A stretch of DNA of 64,000 bases from JAYOEY01 sp038120295 (GTDB lineage: Bacteria; Pseudomonadota; Alphaproteobacteria; MPNO01; UBA2964), in assembly GCA_038120295.1 (NCBI GenBank), contig JAYOLL010000002.1, forward strand, positions 124,001 through 188,000, read 5' to 3'. Each line of letters opens with the position of its first letter. Within the stretch, counting starts at the first letter, position 1. Position numbers and translations under genes: made by a program. This document shows, piece after piece, positions 1-8,394 of the stretch. The notes under the pieces are model-generated. The model saw only the letters and a program-made list of their open reading frames with translations, did no database searches and had not been told where the DNA came from.

Positions 1-102
1 AAACGGGGTCGCGATAGGAATCCCGAACGATCTGTGTAAGACTGGCATTTAAGCCGGATGCCATGGCTCGCGTTCGTAACAAGTAGATTTCGGGGGGGTA
101 TC

Positions 103-1419
103 ATGACGAATTTGCGTCTTTCGTTCACGCTGGTCTTGCTGGCCGGTTTGCTGTCGGTCGGCTTTGGCGGCGATGCATTTGCTCAGGAAGCATCGAAAAT
201 TTCAGGCGCCGATACGGCGTGGATCATGACCGCGACCGCACTGGTGCTCTTCATGACGATGCCGGGGCTCGCGCTCTTCTATGGCGGCCTGGTCCGGTCG
301 CGCAGTGTCCTGTCGGTTCTCATGCACTGTTCGGCGATCTGCTGCCTGATGTCGGTTTTGTGGCTGATTGTGGGTTACAGCCTTGCGTTCGGAGATGGCG
401 GCGCAGCAAACGCCTGGATCGGTGGATTCGGTAAGGCGTTTCTCTCCGGTGTCGGAACGGACGCGGCATCGGGCACCATTCCCGAGATCGTATTTTTCGC
501 CTTCCAGATGACGTTCGCCATTATCACGCCGGCGCTCATCGTCGGGGCCTATGTCGAACGCATCACCTTTCCCGCAGTCCTGCTGTTCAGCGGCCTATGG
601 CTTTTGATCGTCTATGTCCCCGTGACGCACTGGATCTGGGGCGGCGGCTGGCTGGCCGATATGGGCGTCATGGATTTTGCCGGCGGGCTGGTTGTCCATC
701 TGACGGCCGGAATTTCCGCGTTAGTGATTGCCAGGATGCTTGGCCCCCGGCGCGGATTTCCACGCGAGGTCTCCCCCCCGCACAATCCCGGGATGGTCAT
801 GATCGGCGCGGCGATGCTCTGGGTCGGCTGGTTCGGTTTTAACGGCGGCAGCGCGCTCGGGGCGAATGGCGGTGCAGGGATGGCGATCACGGTGACCCAT
901 ATTTCCGCCGCGGTCGCGTCATTGACCTGGATGACGATCGAATGGATGAAATACGGCAAGCCCAGCCTCGTGGGTTTCGTAACAGGCACCATTGCCGGAC
1001 TGGCCACGATCACACCGGCTTCGGGCTTCGTCGGACCCGTTGGCGCCCTGGTCCTCGGCGTGATGGCCAGCATTATCTGTTATGTCCTTGTCGGCCTTGT
1101 GAAGAACGCTCTGAAGATCGACGATTCGCTCGATGTGTTTGCGGTCCACGGCGTCGGCGGGTTGACAGGTACGATCATGACCGCCTTCCTGGCCGCACCG
1201 TCAATGGGCGGTCTCGGGTTCGCCAAGGACGGCATGACAATGGGCAGTCAGCTCTATGTTCAGATCGTCGGGGCTCTGGCGACGGCAGCGATCGCGTTGA
1301 TCGGCAGCATTGTTATCCTGATGATCGTGAAAGCAATTACGCCGCTCCGTGTGAACGAGGAAGATGAGACCGAAGGACTCGACATCACCTCGCATGGCGA
1401 ACGCGGTTACAATCTTTGA
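103..1419 (+). CDS. amtB: Ammonium transporter, Amt family
   Basis: Inner-membrane ammonium channel of the Amt/MEP/Rh family. The protein begins with a cleavable signal peptide (cleavage expected after AFA near residue 27), as in other proteobacterial AmtB, followed by about 11 hydrophobic helices. Family hallmarks are visible: MTMPGLALFYGGLVR early on, GFNGGSALGANG in the middle, and the pore histidines in VTHWIWGG and DVFAVHGVGG. An in-frame ATG exists 45 bases upstream, but the ATG at 103 follows a G-rich Shine-Dalgarno stretch and gives the signal peptide, so I prefer it. The PII gene glnK follows 41 bases downstream, so trapping of GlnK on AmtB under nitrogen sufficiency is the expected regulation. 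The usual order is glnK-amtB; here it is reversed. Confidence 0.95.
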   Translation: MTNLRLSFTLVLLAGLLSVGFGGDAFAQEASKISGADTAWIMTATALVLFMTMPGLALFYGGLVRSRSVLSVLMHCSAICCLMSVLWLIVGYSLAFGDGGAANAWIGGFGKAFLSGVGTDAASGTIPEIVFFAFQMTFAIITPALIVGAYVERITFPAVLLFSGLWLLIVYVPVTHWIWGGGWLADMGVMDFAGGLVVHLTAGISALVIARMLGPRRGFPREVSPPHNPGMVMIGAAMLWVGWFGFNGGSALGANGGAGMAITVTHISAAVASLTWMTIEWMKYGKPSLVGFVTGTIAGLATITPASGFVGPVGALVLGVMASIICYVLVGLVKNALKIDDSLDVFAVHGVGGLTGTIMTAFLAAPSMGGLGFAKDGMTMGSQLYVQIVGALATAAIALIGSIVILMIVKAITPLRVNEEDETEGLDITSHGERGYNL

Positions 1420-1460
1420 TCGGTCGGTTGTAAGAGCCGGACAGATTCGGGGGACAGACC

Positions 1461-1799
1461 ATGAAACTGATTATTGCGGTTATCAAACCTTCCAAGCTCG
1501 ACGAGGTGCGTGAGGCGTTGTCGCCGCTGGGCGTCAGCGGCATGACGGTCAGCGAGGTCAAGGGGTTCGGCCGGCAGGGCGGGCACACCGAGATTTATCG
1601 TGGCGCTGAATACGAGATTCATTTCGTACCCAAGATCAAGATCGAGATAGCGGTTCCCGACGAAGTCGCGGAACGGGTGATTTCGACGCTTCGAGAGAGT
1701 GCCAATACGGGCAAAATTGGGGATGGCAAGATCTTCGTGCTGGATGTTGCCGATGCGGTTCGCATCCGTACCGGAGAAACCGGTTCGGAAGCGCTGTGA
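1461..1799 (+). CDS. glnK: Nitrogen regulatory protein PII
   Basis: Trimeric PII signal protein that senses 2-oxoglutarate, ATP/ADP and glutamine status and binds AmtB and nitrogen-control proteins. At 112 residues it has the standard family length. It opens with MKLIIAVIKPSKLDEV, and the T-loop contains Tyr51 in YRGAEY, the uridylylation site. The C-terminal signature TGKIGDGKIFVLDV is intact. The start is supported by GGGGGAC eight bases upstream of the ATG. It is probably co-transcribed with amtB. GlnB and GlnK cannot be separated with certainty by sequence; the linkage to amtB favours GlnK. Confidence 0.93.
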   Translation: MKLIIAVIKPSKLDEVREALSPLGVSGMTVSEVKGFGRQGGHTEIYRGAEYEIHFVPKIKIEIAVPDEVAERVISTLRESANTGKIGDGKIFVLDVADAVRIRTGETGSEAL

Positions 1800-1842
1800 C
1801 CGATACGCACTCTGGCCGATAAGTCCACTACCGATACAGCGC

Positions 1843-2325
1843 TCAGCCGCGCGTTCCCCGTACGTCAGCCAGGCTGCCGAACGCTTCGACAATGGCGTCG
1901 TATAGCGGTCGCTTGAAATCAACGATCAGAGCCGGGATTTCATTAAGTTCGACCCAGCGCCATGCGCGGAATTCCGGGTGGGCGGTATTCAGGTCGATTT
2001 CGTCATCGTCCCCCGTAAAACGCAAGGCCACCGGTTTGACTCGCTGCCCGCGGTAGCGGCCTTTTCCCGGCGTCCGGTCGACATTTTCCGGCCAGTCGTA
2101 CGTGACCCATGTCGTGGCTTCCTTGAGCATGACGGCCGACCCGGTGCCGATTTCTTCGGCCATTTCCCGGAACGCGGCCTCCGCGGGAGTTTCCCCTGCA
2201 TCGATGCCCCCCTGCGGTAATTGCCAGCAGGGTTCGTCAACATCGTTGCGTTCGGCGACCAGAACCTGTCCATCATTGTTGAACAGCGTGATCGCGACAC
2301 AGGGACGGTAGTCGGTGTCGGTCAC
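1843..2325 (-). CDS. rppH: RNA pyrophosphohydrolase (Nudix)
   Basis: Nudix hydrolase that removes pyrophosphate from mRNA 5' ends to start decay. The Nudix box is complete: GGIDAGETPAEAAFREMAEE followed by IG. The N-terminal TDYRPCVAI, the central WQLPQGG and the C-terminal EFRAWRWVELNEIP are typical of RppH. I place the start at the GTG at 2325 because family members begin just before YRPCV. An ATG at 2397 would add 24 residues without family resemblance and overlap the upstream deacetylase gene by 44 bases. It is the last gene of the gpmI-envC-ctpA-deacetylase-rppH run, 28 bases after the deacetylase. Function is firm, the start is not. Confidence 0.88.
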   Translation of the reverse strand: MTDTDYRPCVAITLFNNDGQVLVAERNDVDEPCWQLPQGGIDAGETPAEAAFREMAEEIGTGSAVMLKEATTWVTYDWPENVDRTPGKGRYRGQRVKPVALRFTGDDDEIDLNTAHPEFRAWRWVELNEIPALIVDFKRPLYDAIVEAFGSLADVRGTRG

Positions 2326-2353
2326 GAATCGAAACCCGTCTGAACGATTTCCG

Positions 2354-3787
2354 TCATCCGCCGCGTCGAGCGAGCGCGGAGACCGGCGCAAGCGCAAAGC
2401 CGCGTTTCGAAACTTCGCGGCTCCACAATGAAAGGCGTTCCAGGGTCACGGGATAGGGGTACGCCATTGCCACGGCCTGGCCCTGGCGTCTGGCCAGATT
2501 TTCAAGTTCCCTGAGCTGGCTTTCGATGGCCGGACGCGACGCGCGCTGGTCAAGATACAGCGCGTTTCCGGCATAGGGGATGCGAACGAGCTTGGCCATC
2601 TCGCCCACAAGCGTGGTCGCGGCGGTTTCGCTTTCCAGATAAAGGAGCCCGCGCCGTCGTAGCTGTTCGAGGACAAGATTCATATGGCTATGCGTGCGTG
2701 CGAATCGCGATCCCATATAGCTCGCGACGCCGATATATCCGCTACTGCGCGACAGGACCCATTCCAGCCGGTCGATATTGGCTTTCGGGTCGAGAGTGGT
2801 CAGCAGTCCTTTGGGGCCGGGGTCGAACTGCGGATAGTTGGTCGGTTCCATCGGCAGCATCATCAGGACTTCGTGCCCCGCAAGACGGGCTTCCGAGATA
2901 TGTTTTTTCAGGTTGTCCGCGTAGGGCGAAAAGGCAAGCGTGATCGCCCCGGGCAGCCCCTGAATGGCAGTCTGCGTCGCTGACGCGCTTTGTCCTACGC
3001 CGTACAGGACGACCGATACGCGCGGGCGTCGATCGCTCTGATCGAAGGGCCTTGCATAAACCCGCCAAGCTTCGCGACCGTCCTGTCCGACAATCGGCAA
3101 CGGGCCCTGGCGGGACGTTTCGATCAGCGCGGGATCGGGAGCCTTCCGTAGCGCCGCGCTGCGGGGCGGCGGCGGCAATTTCGGCGCGGTCGCCGGCAAC
3201 GGAGGCGCGGTGACGGCGCCGGAAGCCGGGTCCGCCGGTTGCGGCTCCGGCTTCTTCTCTCTCGCTTTCGCTGGCGTGGCGGATGGAGGAGACGCCGATA
3301 CTTCCGGCTTGCCGGGCTCGGCCGGCGACGATTCCGGCGTCGGCGGCGCAGGCGGAGCGGGGTTCTCAACGGCTTTCGGTGTTTCGACGGGGGGCGCTGA
3401 CGGCGTCGTCGGTGAGTCCTGCGGCGTTGGCTGGGCGGATTGCCTTCCGGTTGTCGCAGGATCGTCCGCCGTTTGTGACGACACCGGTTCAGGCGCAGCT
3501 TTCAGCGGTTCAGTCGCGGCTGTCCCGGGTTCAGGCCTGCCGGGTTCAGGCGAGCCGGGTTCAGGCCTGTCCTGCTGGTCGAGCGGCGGCTGTTCGGGCT
3601 TCGCCGTGTCCGGTTTCGGTTCTTCGATGACCGCCATGTCGCCTGGAGACAGCGCCGATTCTTCCGGCACCGGGGACATCAGGACCCAGAGCGCCATCCC
3701 CGCCGTAGAAATTACGGCGATCGCAAGCAGGGTCGCCGGCAGTCGAATTCCCCACCGCCGGCGCGTAAGCCCGTTACCCTCGACCAT
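2354..3787 (-). CDS. Divergent polysaccharide deacetylase family protein
   Basis: Membrane-anchored protein with a divergent polysaccharide deacetylase (YibQ-like) domain. A single transmembrane helix lies at about residues 15-37. It is followed by a Pro/Ala/Glu-rich linker of about 170 residues rich in PEP, GRPEPG and GSPEPG repeats, and then the folded domain from about residue 240. In that domain RPRVSVVLYGVGQS, LPMEPTNYPQFDPGPKGLL and YPYPVTLERL match the family. Classical deacetylase metal ligands are not obvious. The gene lies directly after the CtpA-type protease and EnvC-like protein, an arrangement common in alphaproteobacteria and suggestive of a role in septal peptidoglycan or envelope maintenance. 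The precise substrate is unknown. The ATG is preceded by GGAAG. Confidence 0.82.
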   Translation of the reverse strand: MVEGNGLTRRRWGIRLPATLLAIAVISTAGMALWVLMSPVPEESALSPGDMAVIEEPKPDTAKPEQPPLDQQDRPEPGSPEPGRPEPGTAATEPLKAAPEPVSSQTADDPATTGRQSAQPTPQDSPTTPSAPPVETPKAVENPAPPAPPTPESSPAEPGKPEVSASPPSATPAKAREKKPEPQPADPASGAVTAPPLPATAPKLPPPPRSAALRKAPDPALIETSRQGPLPIVGQDGREAWRVYARPFDQSDRRPRVSVVLYGVGQSASATQTAIQGLPGAITLAFSPYADNLKKHISEARLAGHEVLMMLPMEPTNYPQFDPGPKGLLTTLDPKANIDRLEWVLSRSSGYIGVASYMGSRFARTHSHMNLVLEQLRRRGLLYLESETAATTLVGEMAKLVRIPYAGNALYLDQRASRPAIESQLRELENLARRQGQAVAMAYPYPVTLERLSLWSREVSKRGFALAPVSALARRGG

Positions 3788-3837
3788 CTGCTTCCGATCG
3801 GCTGGCGTCGGACGACGTCAGCCTTTCCGATGTCCCT

Positions 3838-5130
3838 TCAGTTTCTGACCCGCTGGTTGTACAGCGCTATACCCGCAATAATGTCGAGCGCTCGCCGAAG
3901 CTGGTAGTCAAACGGCTTCGCTTCCGGCGCCTTCTTCTCGGCAGCTGGTTTCTCTGCGGTCTCAGCGGGTTCTTCCGGCTTTTTTGTGTTGTCCAGTGCG
4001 CCCCGAAGGTCTTCTTCCCGCCGCCTTTGCGCGTTGTCTACATCTTCCAGCTTGGCTTGCCGGACCTCGATATCCGGTTCGATTCCCTTGGCCTGGATCG
4101 ACCTGCCGGAAGGCGTGTAGTAGCGGGCGGTCGTTAACCGGATAGCGCCATGTCCCGAAAGCGGCATGATCGTCTGCACCGAGCCTTTTCCGAAGGTTCG
4201 CGTCCCGAGAACGATGGCGCGACGGTGATCCTGCAGCGCGCCGGCAACGATTTCCGATGCTGACGCCGAGCCGCCATTGACCAGCACCACCATCGGCAGT
4301 TTTTCCGCGAGATCGCCTGGTTTTGCGTTATGCCGCGTCGCGTCGTCGGCCCGGCGAGACCGGGTCGAGACGATTTCACCCCGGTCGAGGAAGGCGTCGG
4401 AAATCTTGATCGCCTGGTCGAGGAGCCCCCCTGGATTATTGCGGAGGTCCAGAACGATGCCTTTCAGCTTCGAGCCAAGCTTTTCCTTGATCTTCTTCAT
4501 GCCCGATTCGAGCCCGTCATAGGACTGCTCGCTGAACGAAGTTATCCGGATATAGCCAACATCGCCTTCCGTCCGCCAGCGGGTGGAGCGGATCCGGATA
4601 TTGTCGCGGGTAATCGTCACGTCGAACGGTTCGCGGCCTTCGCGGCGGATTGTCAGCTTGATGTCCTCTCCGACCTTGCCGCGCATTTTCTCGACGGCCT
4701 GCGCCAGGGTAAGGCCCTGAACCGCCTCTTCGTCCAGGTGGGTAATCAGATCGCCGGATTGCAGTCCGGCGCGGAACGCCGGCGTGTCGTCGATCGGCGA
4801 GACTACCTTGACGAAGCCGTTCTCCATCGTGACCTCGATGCCGAGACCGCCGAACTCGCCCTTCGTCTGAACCTGCATGTCCTTGAAGCTTTTCGGGCTC
4901 ATATAGCTGGAGTGCGGATCCAGAGACGTGAGCATGCCATTGATAGCGGCTTCGATCAGGTCTTCATCGCCGACCTGCTCCACGTAATCGGCGCGGACCC
5001 GTTCGAAAACGTCGCCGAACAGATCGAGTTGCCGATAGGTTTCCGAGCTGTTGTTCTGGGCGATGCCGCTGGCCGGGATCGCGAGAAAGGCAATAGCGGC
5101 TGCCGCCGTCATAATAGATCTGGAAATCAT
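3838..5130 (-). CDS. ctpA: S41-family C-terminal processing protease (CtpA-type)
   Basis: Periplasmic serine protease. In order: a signal peptide (MISRSIMTAAAAIAFLAI, cut near GIAQ), an N-terminal dimerisation region, a PDZ domain (GGLGIEVTMENGFVKV through the DTPAFRAGLQSGD loop), then the S41 catalytic core. The Ser/Lys dyad is visible as NGGSASASEI and GTRTFGKGSVQT. A charged Lys/Glu/Pro-rich segment precedes the C-terminus. I chose the ATG at 5130, which overlaps the stop of the EnvC-like gene as ATGA and follows AGGAAAAACGG. An alternative ATG at 5163 lies inside that gene. Neighbouring an amidase activator suggests a role in peptidoglycan hydrolase turnover. Confidence 0.9.
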   Translation of the reverse strand: MISRSIMTAAAAIAFLAIPASGIAQNNSSETYRQLDLFGDVFERVRADYVEQVGDEDLIEAAINGMLTSLDPHSSYMSPKSFKDMQVQTKGEFGGLGIEVTMENGFVKVVSPIDDTPAFRAGLQSGDLITHLDEEAVQGLTLAQAVEKMRGKVGEDIKLTIRREGREPFDVTITRDNIRIRSTRWRTEGDVGYIRITSFSEQSYDGLESGMKKIKEKLGSKLKGIVLDLRNNPGGLLDQAIKISDAFLDRGEIVSTRSRRADDATRHNAKPGDLAEKLPMVVLVNGGSASASEIVAGALQDHRRAIVLGTRTFGKGSVQTIMPLSGHGAIRLTTARYYTPSGRSIQAKGIEPDIEVRQAKLEDVDNAQRRREEDLRGALDNTKKPEEPAETAEKPAAEKKAPEAKPFDYQLRRALDIIAGIALYNQRVRN

Positions 5131-6449
5131 CCGTTTTTCCTGTTTCGTCGTGATGCTAGCCATGGCGTCGGATTGACCGGTTGGCCCCTGCGACGCAGTT
5201 CGAGATACAAGGTCGGCGCTTCGGCGCGCGTGGCAGGCATGACGCCAACCGGTTCGCCAGCGAGCACCGTATCGCCCACCACCGCATCGATTCGCTCCAG
5301 CCCTGCAAGAAGCAGATGATAGGCGCCACGATGCTCTATTATCAATAGTTTGCCCAGACCCTTGAACGGACCCGAAAAGACCACTCTTCCGCCCCGCGAT
5401 GCCGTTACGGTCGCCCCGGGTATGGTCCGGATCGTTATGCCGTCGCTTTGCAACCCGTCTTTTTCCGACTTGAAGCGTCCGATAATGCTGCCGGGGACCG
5501 GCAGATTTCCGGCTCTGGGGAGGATGATACGCTCCCTGCCGTTCCTTGCGGTGGGGAGTGCCGCGACCTTCCGTTGATCCGAGCCCGAAGCCGGCGCGAC
5601 GGCTTCGGGAGGCGCTGTTTCCCGATAGTCCTCACGAAAATTTGTCGATGCCGCGGGAGGGAGGGCGGGCTTCCTTGACAGGTCGTTCCGACGCCTTGCT
5701 TCGATTCTCGCCATGAGGTCGCGGAGATTTCGGGCTTCGCGGCCCAGCCGGTCGGCTTGCGCCGCCGCCTGTTTCTGTTCGTCGCGCGCGCCTCGCAATG
5801 CCTGTGCTTTCTGTGCGATGAGCTTTGCGAGAACAGTGCGTTCCCTGTCGATGGCGGCGCGTTCTTCGTCCAGCTGGCTGCGTGTTCGGATGAGTGAACT
5901 TCGAACATCGGAATACGATTTGAGATCCTCCGACAGCTCTCGCGCACGTTCGGAGACTGCCGGCACGGTGCTCTGCAGCAGGAGGGCGCTTCGGATTGTT
6001 TCCGCAGCGGGCGTCGGCATGGCGATCAGAGCCGTCGGCGCATTCAGGGCGAATCGTTGCAGCGCGGCGATCAGGGAGGCCAGCTGCTTGCGACGGGAAT
6101 CGAGGGCGCTTCGCTTGATGGATTCGCTTGCGGTCAGGTCGCGCAAGGACGATTCGATGTTCTCTATCTTTGACGCACGAGCGCGCGCGCGCGACGCCAC
6201 GGCGATAAGATCCTGTCGCAGCGCAGCGATTTCTTTCTCCGAGAGTTGGGCTTCCCGGGCGAGTCTGGCGGCGCGCCTGTTTGCGTCACGGAATGCTTTC
6301 TCGGTGGATCGAAGGGTCTCCGGTTTACCTTGTTCGGCCGGAATCGCTGTTTGCGCACGTACCGGAATGACCGCTGTCACGGCCATTAGCGTGGCGGTCG
6401 TGAGCGCCAGTCTGGCGGGTCCGAGAAGGTTACGCCGACGCGGTTTCAG
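5127..6449 (-). CDS. EnvC-like murein hydrolase activator (degenerate LytM), probable CTG start
   Basis: Secreted protein with a long coiled coil (about residues 45-250, rich in Glu/Arg/Ala) and a C-terminal LytM/M23 domain. The zinc ligands of active M23 peptidases are missing: the usual HLHFE position reads LYLELRRRG. It is therefore probably a non-catalytic activator of cell-wall amidases, like EnvC. The first ATG (6386) would cut into the signal peptide. Reading 21 codons further upstream gives a textbook signal sequence (KPRRR then a hydrophobic run to AVIPVRA-Q). A CTG at 6449 lies six bases after GGAAGGA. No ATG, GTG or TTG occurs in that upstream stretch before an in-frame stop. It overlaps the 3' end of gpmI by 20 bases. 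Confidence 0.82.
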   Translation of the reverse strand: MKPRRRNLLGPARLALTTATLMAVTAVIPVRAQTAIPAEQGKPETLRSTEKAFRDANRRAARLAREAQLSEKEIAALRQDLIAVASRARARASKIENIESSLRDLTASESIKRSALDSRRKQLASLIAALQRFALNAPTALIAMPTPAAETIRSALLLQSTVPAVSERARELSEDLKSYSDVRSSLIRTRSQLDEERAAIDRERTVLAKLIAQKAQALRGARDEQKQAAAQADRLGREARNLRDLMARIEARRRNDLSRKPALPPAASTNFREDYRETAPPEAVAPASGSDQRKVAALPTARNGRERIILPRAGNLPVPGSIIGRFKSEKDGLQSDGITIRTIPGATVTASRGGRVVFSGPFKGLGKLLIIEHRGAYHLLLAGLERIDAVVGDTVLAGEPVGVMPATRAEAPTLYLELRRRGQPVNPTPWLASRRNRKNG

Positions 6450-8013
6450 TTTTCTGTCCTTCCGAAACGACCGGGCTGCCGATCAGCGACCGTCCCGTCA
6501 TCTGTTCCGGGCGTTCCAGCCCCATGAGGTCCAGCAGCGTGGGCGCGACATCCGCCAGACGTCCATCCTGCAGGCCTTTTTCGCCGTCGCGGATGCTGGA
6601 CAGGATGAGAGGCACCGGGTTGGTGGTATGCGAAGTCATCGGCGCGCCGGTTTCGTGGTCCGTCATGGTCTCGGCATTGCCATGGTCGGCCGTGATCAGC
6701 AGGGCGCCGCCCGCCGCCGATACGGCATCGTCCAGTCGGCCGAGGCACTCGTCCACCGTTTCGATCGCCGTGATCGCAGCGGACAGAATGCCGGTATGGC
6801 CTACCATGTCCGGGTTGGCGTAATTCACAAAGATAAAGTCGTACTGTTTCGATTCGATGGCTTCGACCAGCCGGTCGGTGACCTCGCGGGCCGACATTTC
6901 CGGCTGCAGGTCGTAGGTAGCGACCTTGGGGGAAGGAATCAGCGCGCGCTCCTCGCCCGGGTAGGGCGTTTCCACGCCGCCGTTGAAGAAAAACGTGACA
7001 TGCGCGTATTTTTCGGTTTCGGCGATGCGGAACTGTTTCAGCCCGGCGTTCGAAACCAGCTCGGCGAAAATGGCATCCAGCGTCACCGGCGGGAACAGGC
7101 TGCTCATCCAGCCCGCCAAAGTCTCCGAATATTCCACCAGTCCAGCGGCTGCAGAAAACGAGACAGCGCGGCTCCGCCCGAACCCTTCGAACGCCGGATC
7201 CAGCATCGCTGTCAGGATTTCACGCGCACGGTCGGCCCGGAAATTGCCCATCAGTAAGCCGTCTCCGTCCCGCATGCCCGCATAATCGCCAATAACCGTC
7301 GGCAACACGAACTCGTCGCCGGTATCCGCCGCATAACTCGTCTCAATGGCCGCCATGGCGTCGCTGGCCTGCTCGCCCGACGCGGAAACCAGCGCTTCGT
7401 AAGCCTGCGACACGCGTTCCCACCTTTGGTCGCGGTCCATGGCGTAGAACCGGCCGGTAATAGTCGCAACCGTGACACCGTTCATGCCGGCGAGGGCGGC
7501 GAGAAAATCCTTCATATAGCCATCGGCGCTGCGCGGCGGCGTGTCGCGCCCGTCGAGAAAGGCATGGATGGCGACAGGGAGACCGGCTCCGCTGACGATG
7601 CCGGCCAGGGCAACGATCTGATCCTGGTGCGAATGGACGCCGCCCGGCGAAATCAGGCCCATAAGATGGCAGACGCCGCCGCTGGCGCGGAGCTTTCCGA
7701 TGAACTCGGTCAGCGTACCATTGGACGAAAGCGACCCTTCTTCAATCGCGGCATCGATGCGACGGATATCCTGGTCGACGACCCGGCCGGCGCCGAGATT
7801 GAGATGCCCGACTTCGGAATTCCCCATCTGCCCCCCAGGCAGACCGACATCGGTTCCGCTCGTATCGAGAAAGGCGTGCGGTTTTTCGCGCCATAACCGG
7901 TCGAAGCAGGGTGTGTCGGCGAGGCGGATCGCGTTGTCCCGTTTATCGTCGCGCCAGCCCCAGCCATCCATAACGCAAAGGACTACCGGGCGCTGGCGGG
8001 GCGTAAATGTCAT
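6430..8013 (-). CDS. gpmI: 2,3-bisphosphoglycerate-independent phosphoglycerate mutase
   Basis: Glycolytic and gluconeogenic interconversion of 3- and 2-phosphoglycerate, manganese dependent and cytosolic. Family motifs are complete: LCVMDGWGWR at the N-terminus, the phosphoserine loop GGQMGNSEVGHLNLGAGR, HAFLDGRDTPP, TGRFYAMDRDQRW, NFRADRAREI, and the C-terminal metal site TADHGNAE. About 527 residues, somewhat longer than the usual 510-515 because of loop variation. I prefer the ATG at 8013, six bases after AGGTG, over the GTG at 8022. It leads the gpmI-envC-ctpA-deacetylase-rppH run. A TATAGT hexamer at 8065-8070 on the minus strand may belong to its promoter, but I could not find a matching -35. 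Confidence 0.95.
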   Translation of the reverse strand: MTFTPRQRPVVLCVMDGWGWRDDKRDNAIRLADTPCFDRLWREKPHAFLDTSGTDVGLPGGQMGNSEVGHLNLGAGRVVDQDIRRIDAAIEEGSLSSNGTLTEFIGKLRASGGVCHLMGLISPGGVHSHQDQIVALAGIVSGAGLPVAIHAFLDGRDTPPRSADGYMKDFLAALAGMNGVTVATITGRFYAMDRDQRWERVSQAYEALVSASGEQASDAMAAIETSYAADTGDEFVLPTVIGDYAGMRDGDGLLMGNFRADRAREILTAMLDPAFEGFGRSRAVSFSAAAGLVEYSETLAGWMSSLFPPVTLDAIFAELVSNAGLKQFRIAETEKYAHVTFFFNGGVETPYPGEERALIPSPKVATYDLQPEMSAREVTDRLVEAIESKQYDFIFVNYANPDMVGHTGILSAAITAIETVDECLGRLDDAVSAAGGALLITADHGNAETMTDHETGAPMTSHTTNPVPLILSSIRDGEKGLQDGRLADVAPTLLDLMGLERPEQMTGRSLIGSPVVSEGQKTETASA

Positions 8014-8155
8014 ATTCGTCACCTGATTACCTGTGAACCGGCGCTCTCGCCGAATATTCCGGCCACTATAATCAATTTCAACGGTTTTTGGTTAGGAATT
8101 CACGAACGGTTCGCTTTATGCCGGGCTGTTTTTCCCGTGCAGGACAGGGCGCGGG

Positions 8156-8191
8156 ACAAAAAGAAGGGCCGCCCCGGTGGAGCGGCCCTTC
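8156..8191 (-). terminator. Rho-independent terminator of the small minus-strand unit
   Basis: A perfect 10-base-pair GC-rich stem (8163-8172 with 8182-8191, nine-base loop) is followed on the minus strand by TTTTT. It lies after the tiny ORF at 8236-8307 and 140 bases before gpmI, so it ends or attenuates transcription started upstream of 8310. Confidence 0.85.
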
Positions 8192-8235
8192 CATTGTCAG
8201 ACCAAGGCCCTTCGAGAAGGACCGGAAACGTCGTC

Positions 8236-8307
8236 TCAGGCGATCCAAGTCCCTTCGGCGACGATCCAGATCTTCGCGGCCAATGGCCGTAATTGACAAT
8301 GAGACAC
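8236..8307 (-). CDS. Tiny ORF (23 aa) behind a perfect anti-16S Shine-Dalgarno
   Basis: A GTG opens a 23-codon frame encoding MSHCQLRPLAAKIWIVAEGT followed by WIA and TGA. The start lies seven bases after AAAGGAGGTGATCCAG, whose 16 bases are fully complementary to the usual 3' end of bacterial 16S rRNA. The frame is followed 45 bases later by a strong terminator, and a candidate promoter sits just upstream, so this looks like an independent short transcript of about 180 bases or an untranslated leader for gpmI. I do not recognise the peptide. A second, overlapping frame starting at TTG is rich in Arg and Asp (LDRRRRDLDRLRRRF), the product of an imperfect 21-base repeat. Which frame is used, or whether the RNA itself is the product, is not decidable from sequence. 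The rest of 8023-8413 holds only the promoter-like and terminator elements listed separately. Confidence 0.5.
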   Translation of the reverse strand: MSHCQLRPLAAKIWIVAEGTWIA

Positions 8308-8343
8308 TGGATCACCTCCTTTCAATTGTTGAAACCGATTAAA

Positions 8344-8372
8344 ACTATGGCCGTTGAGATTCCGGCCCGCAA
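8344..8372 (-). promoter_or_regulatory. Candidate promoter for the small transcript
   Basis: On the minus strand TTGCGG (8367-8372) and CATAGT (8344-8349) are separated by exactly 17 bases. Transcription would start near 8337, just upstream of the strong Shine-Dalgarno at 8308-8323. The match to the sigma-70 consensus is only moderate. Confidence 0.4.
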
Positions 8373-8394
8373 GATGTTTTGATTCGGCGATTAT

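Noticed and set aside
45..65. Sigma-54 promoter upstream of amtB (TGGCAT start)
   Set aside because: The GG and GC dinucleotides are not ten bases apart, so the -24/-12 spacing is wrong.
5713..7257. Plus-strand frame across the EnvC-like and gpmI genes
   Set aside because: Ser/Arg-rich antisense shadow without recognisable domains.
8078..8299. 73-residue Arg-rich frame starting at TTG in the small RNA unit
   Set aside because: It runs through the terminator and has no spaced ribosome-binding site; the 23-codon GTG frame fits the signal better.
8156..8307. Tryptophan-type attenuator controlling gpmI
   Set aside because: The peptide has only two separated Trp codons, and a possible separate -10 element (8065-8070) lies between the terminator and gpmI. 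Attenuation remains possible but unsupported.
8308..8323. Plus-strand CTGGATCACCTCCTTT as a 16S rRNA 3' end fragment
   Set aside because: No other 16S sequence is found upstream; the minus-strand reading as a Shine-Dalgarno with correct spacing to GTG and a terminator is simpler.
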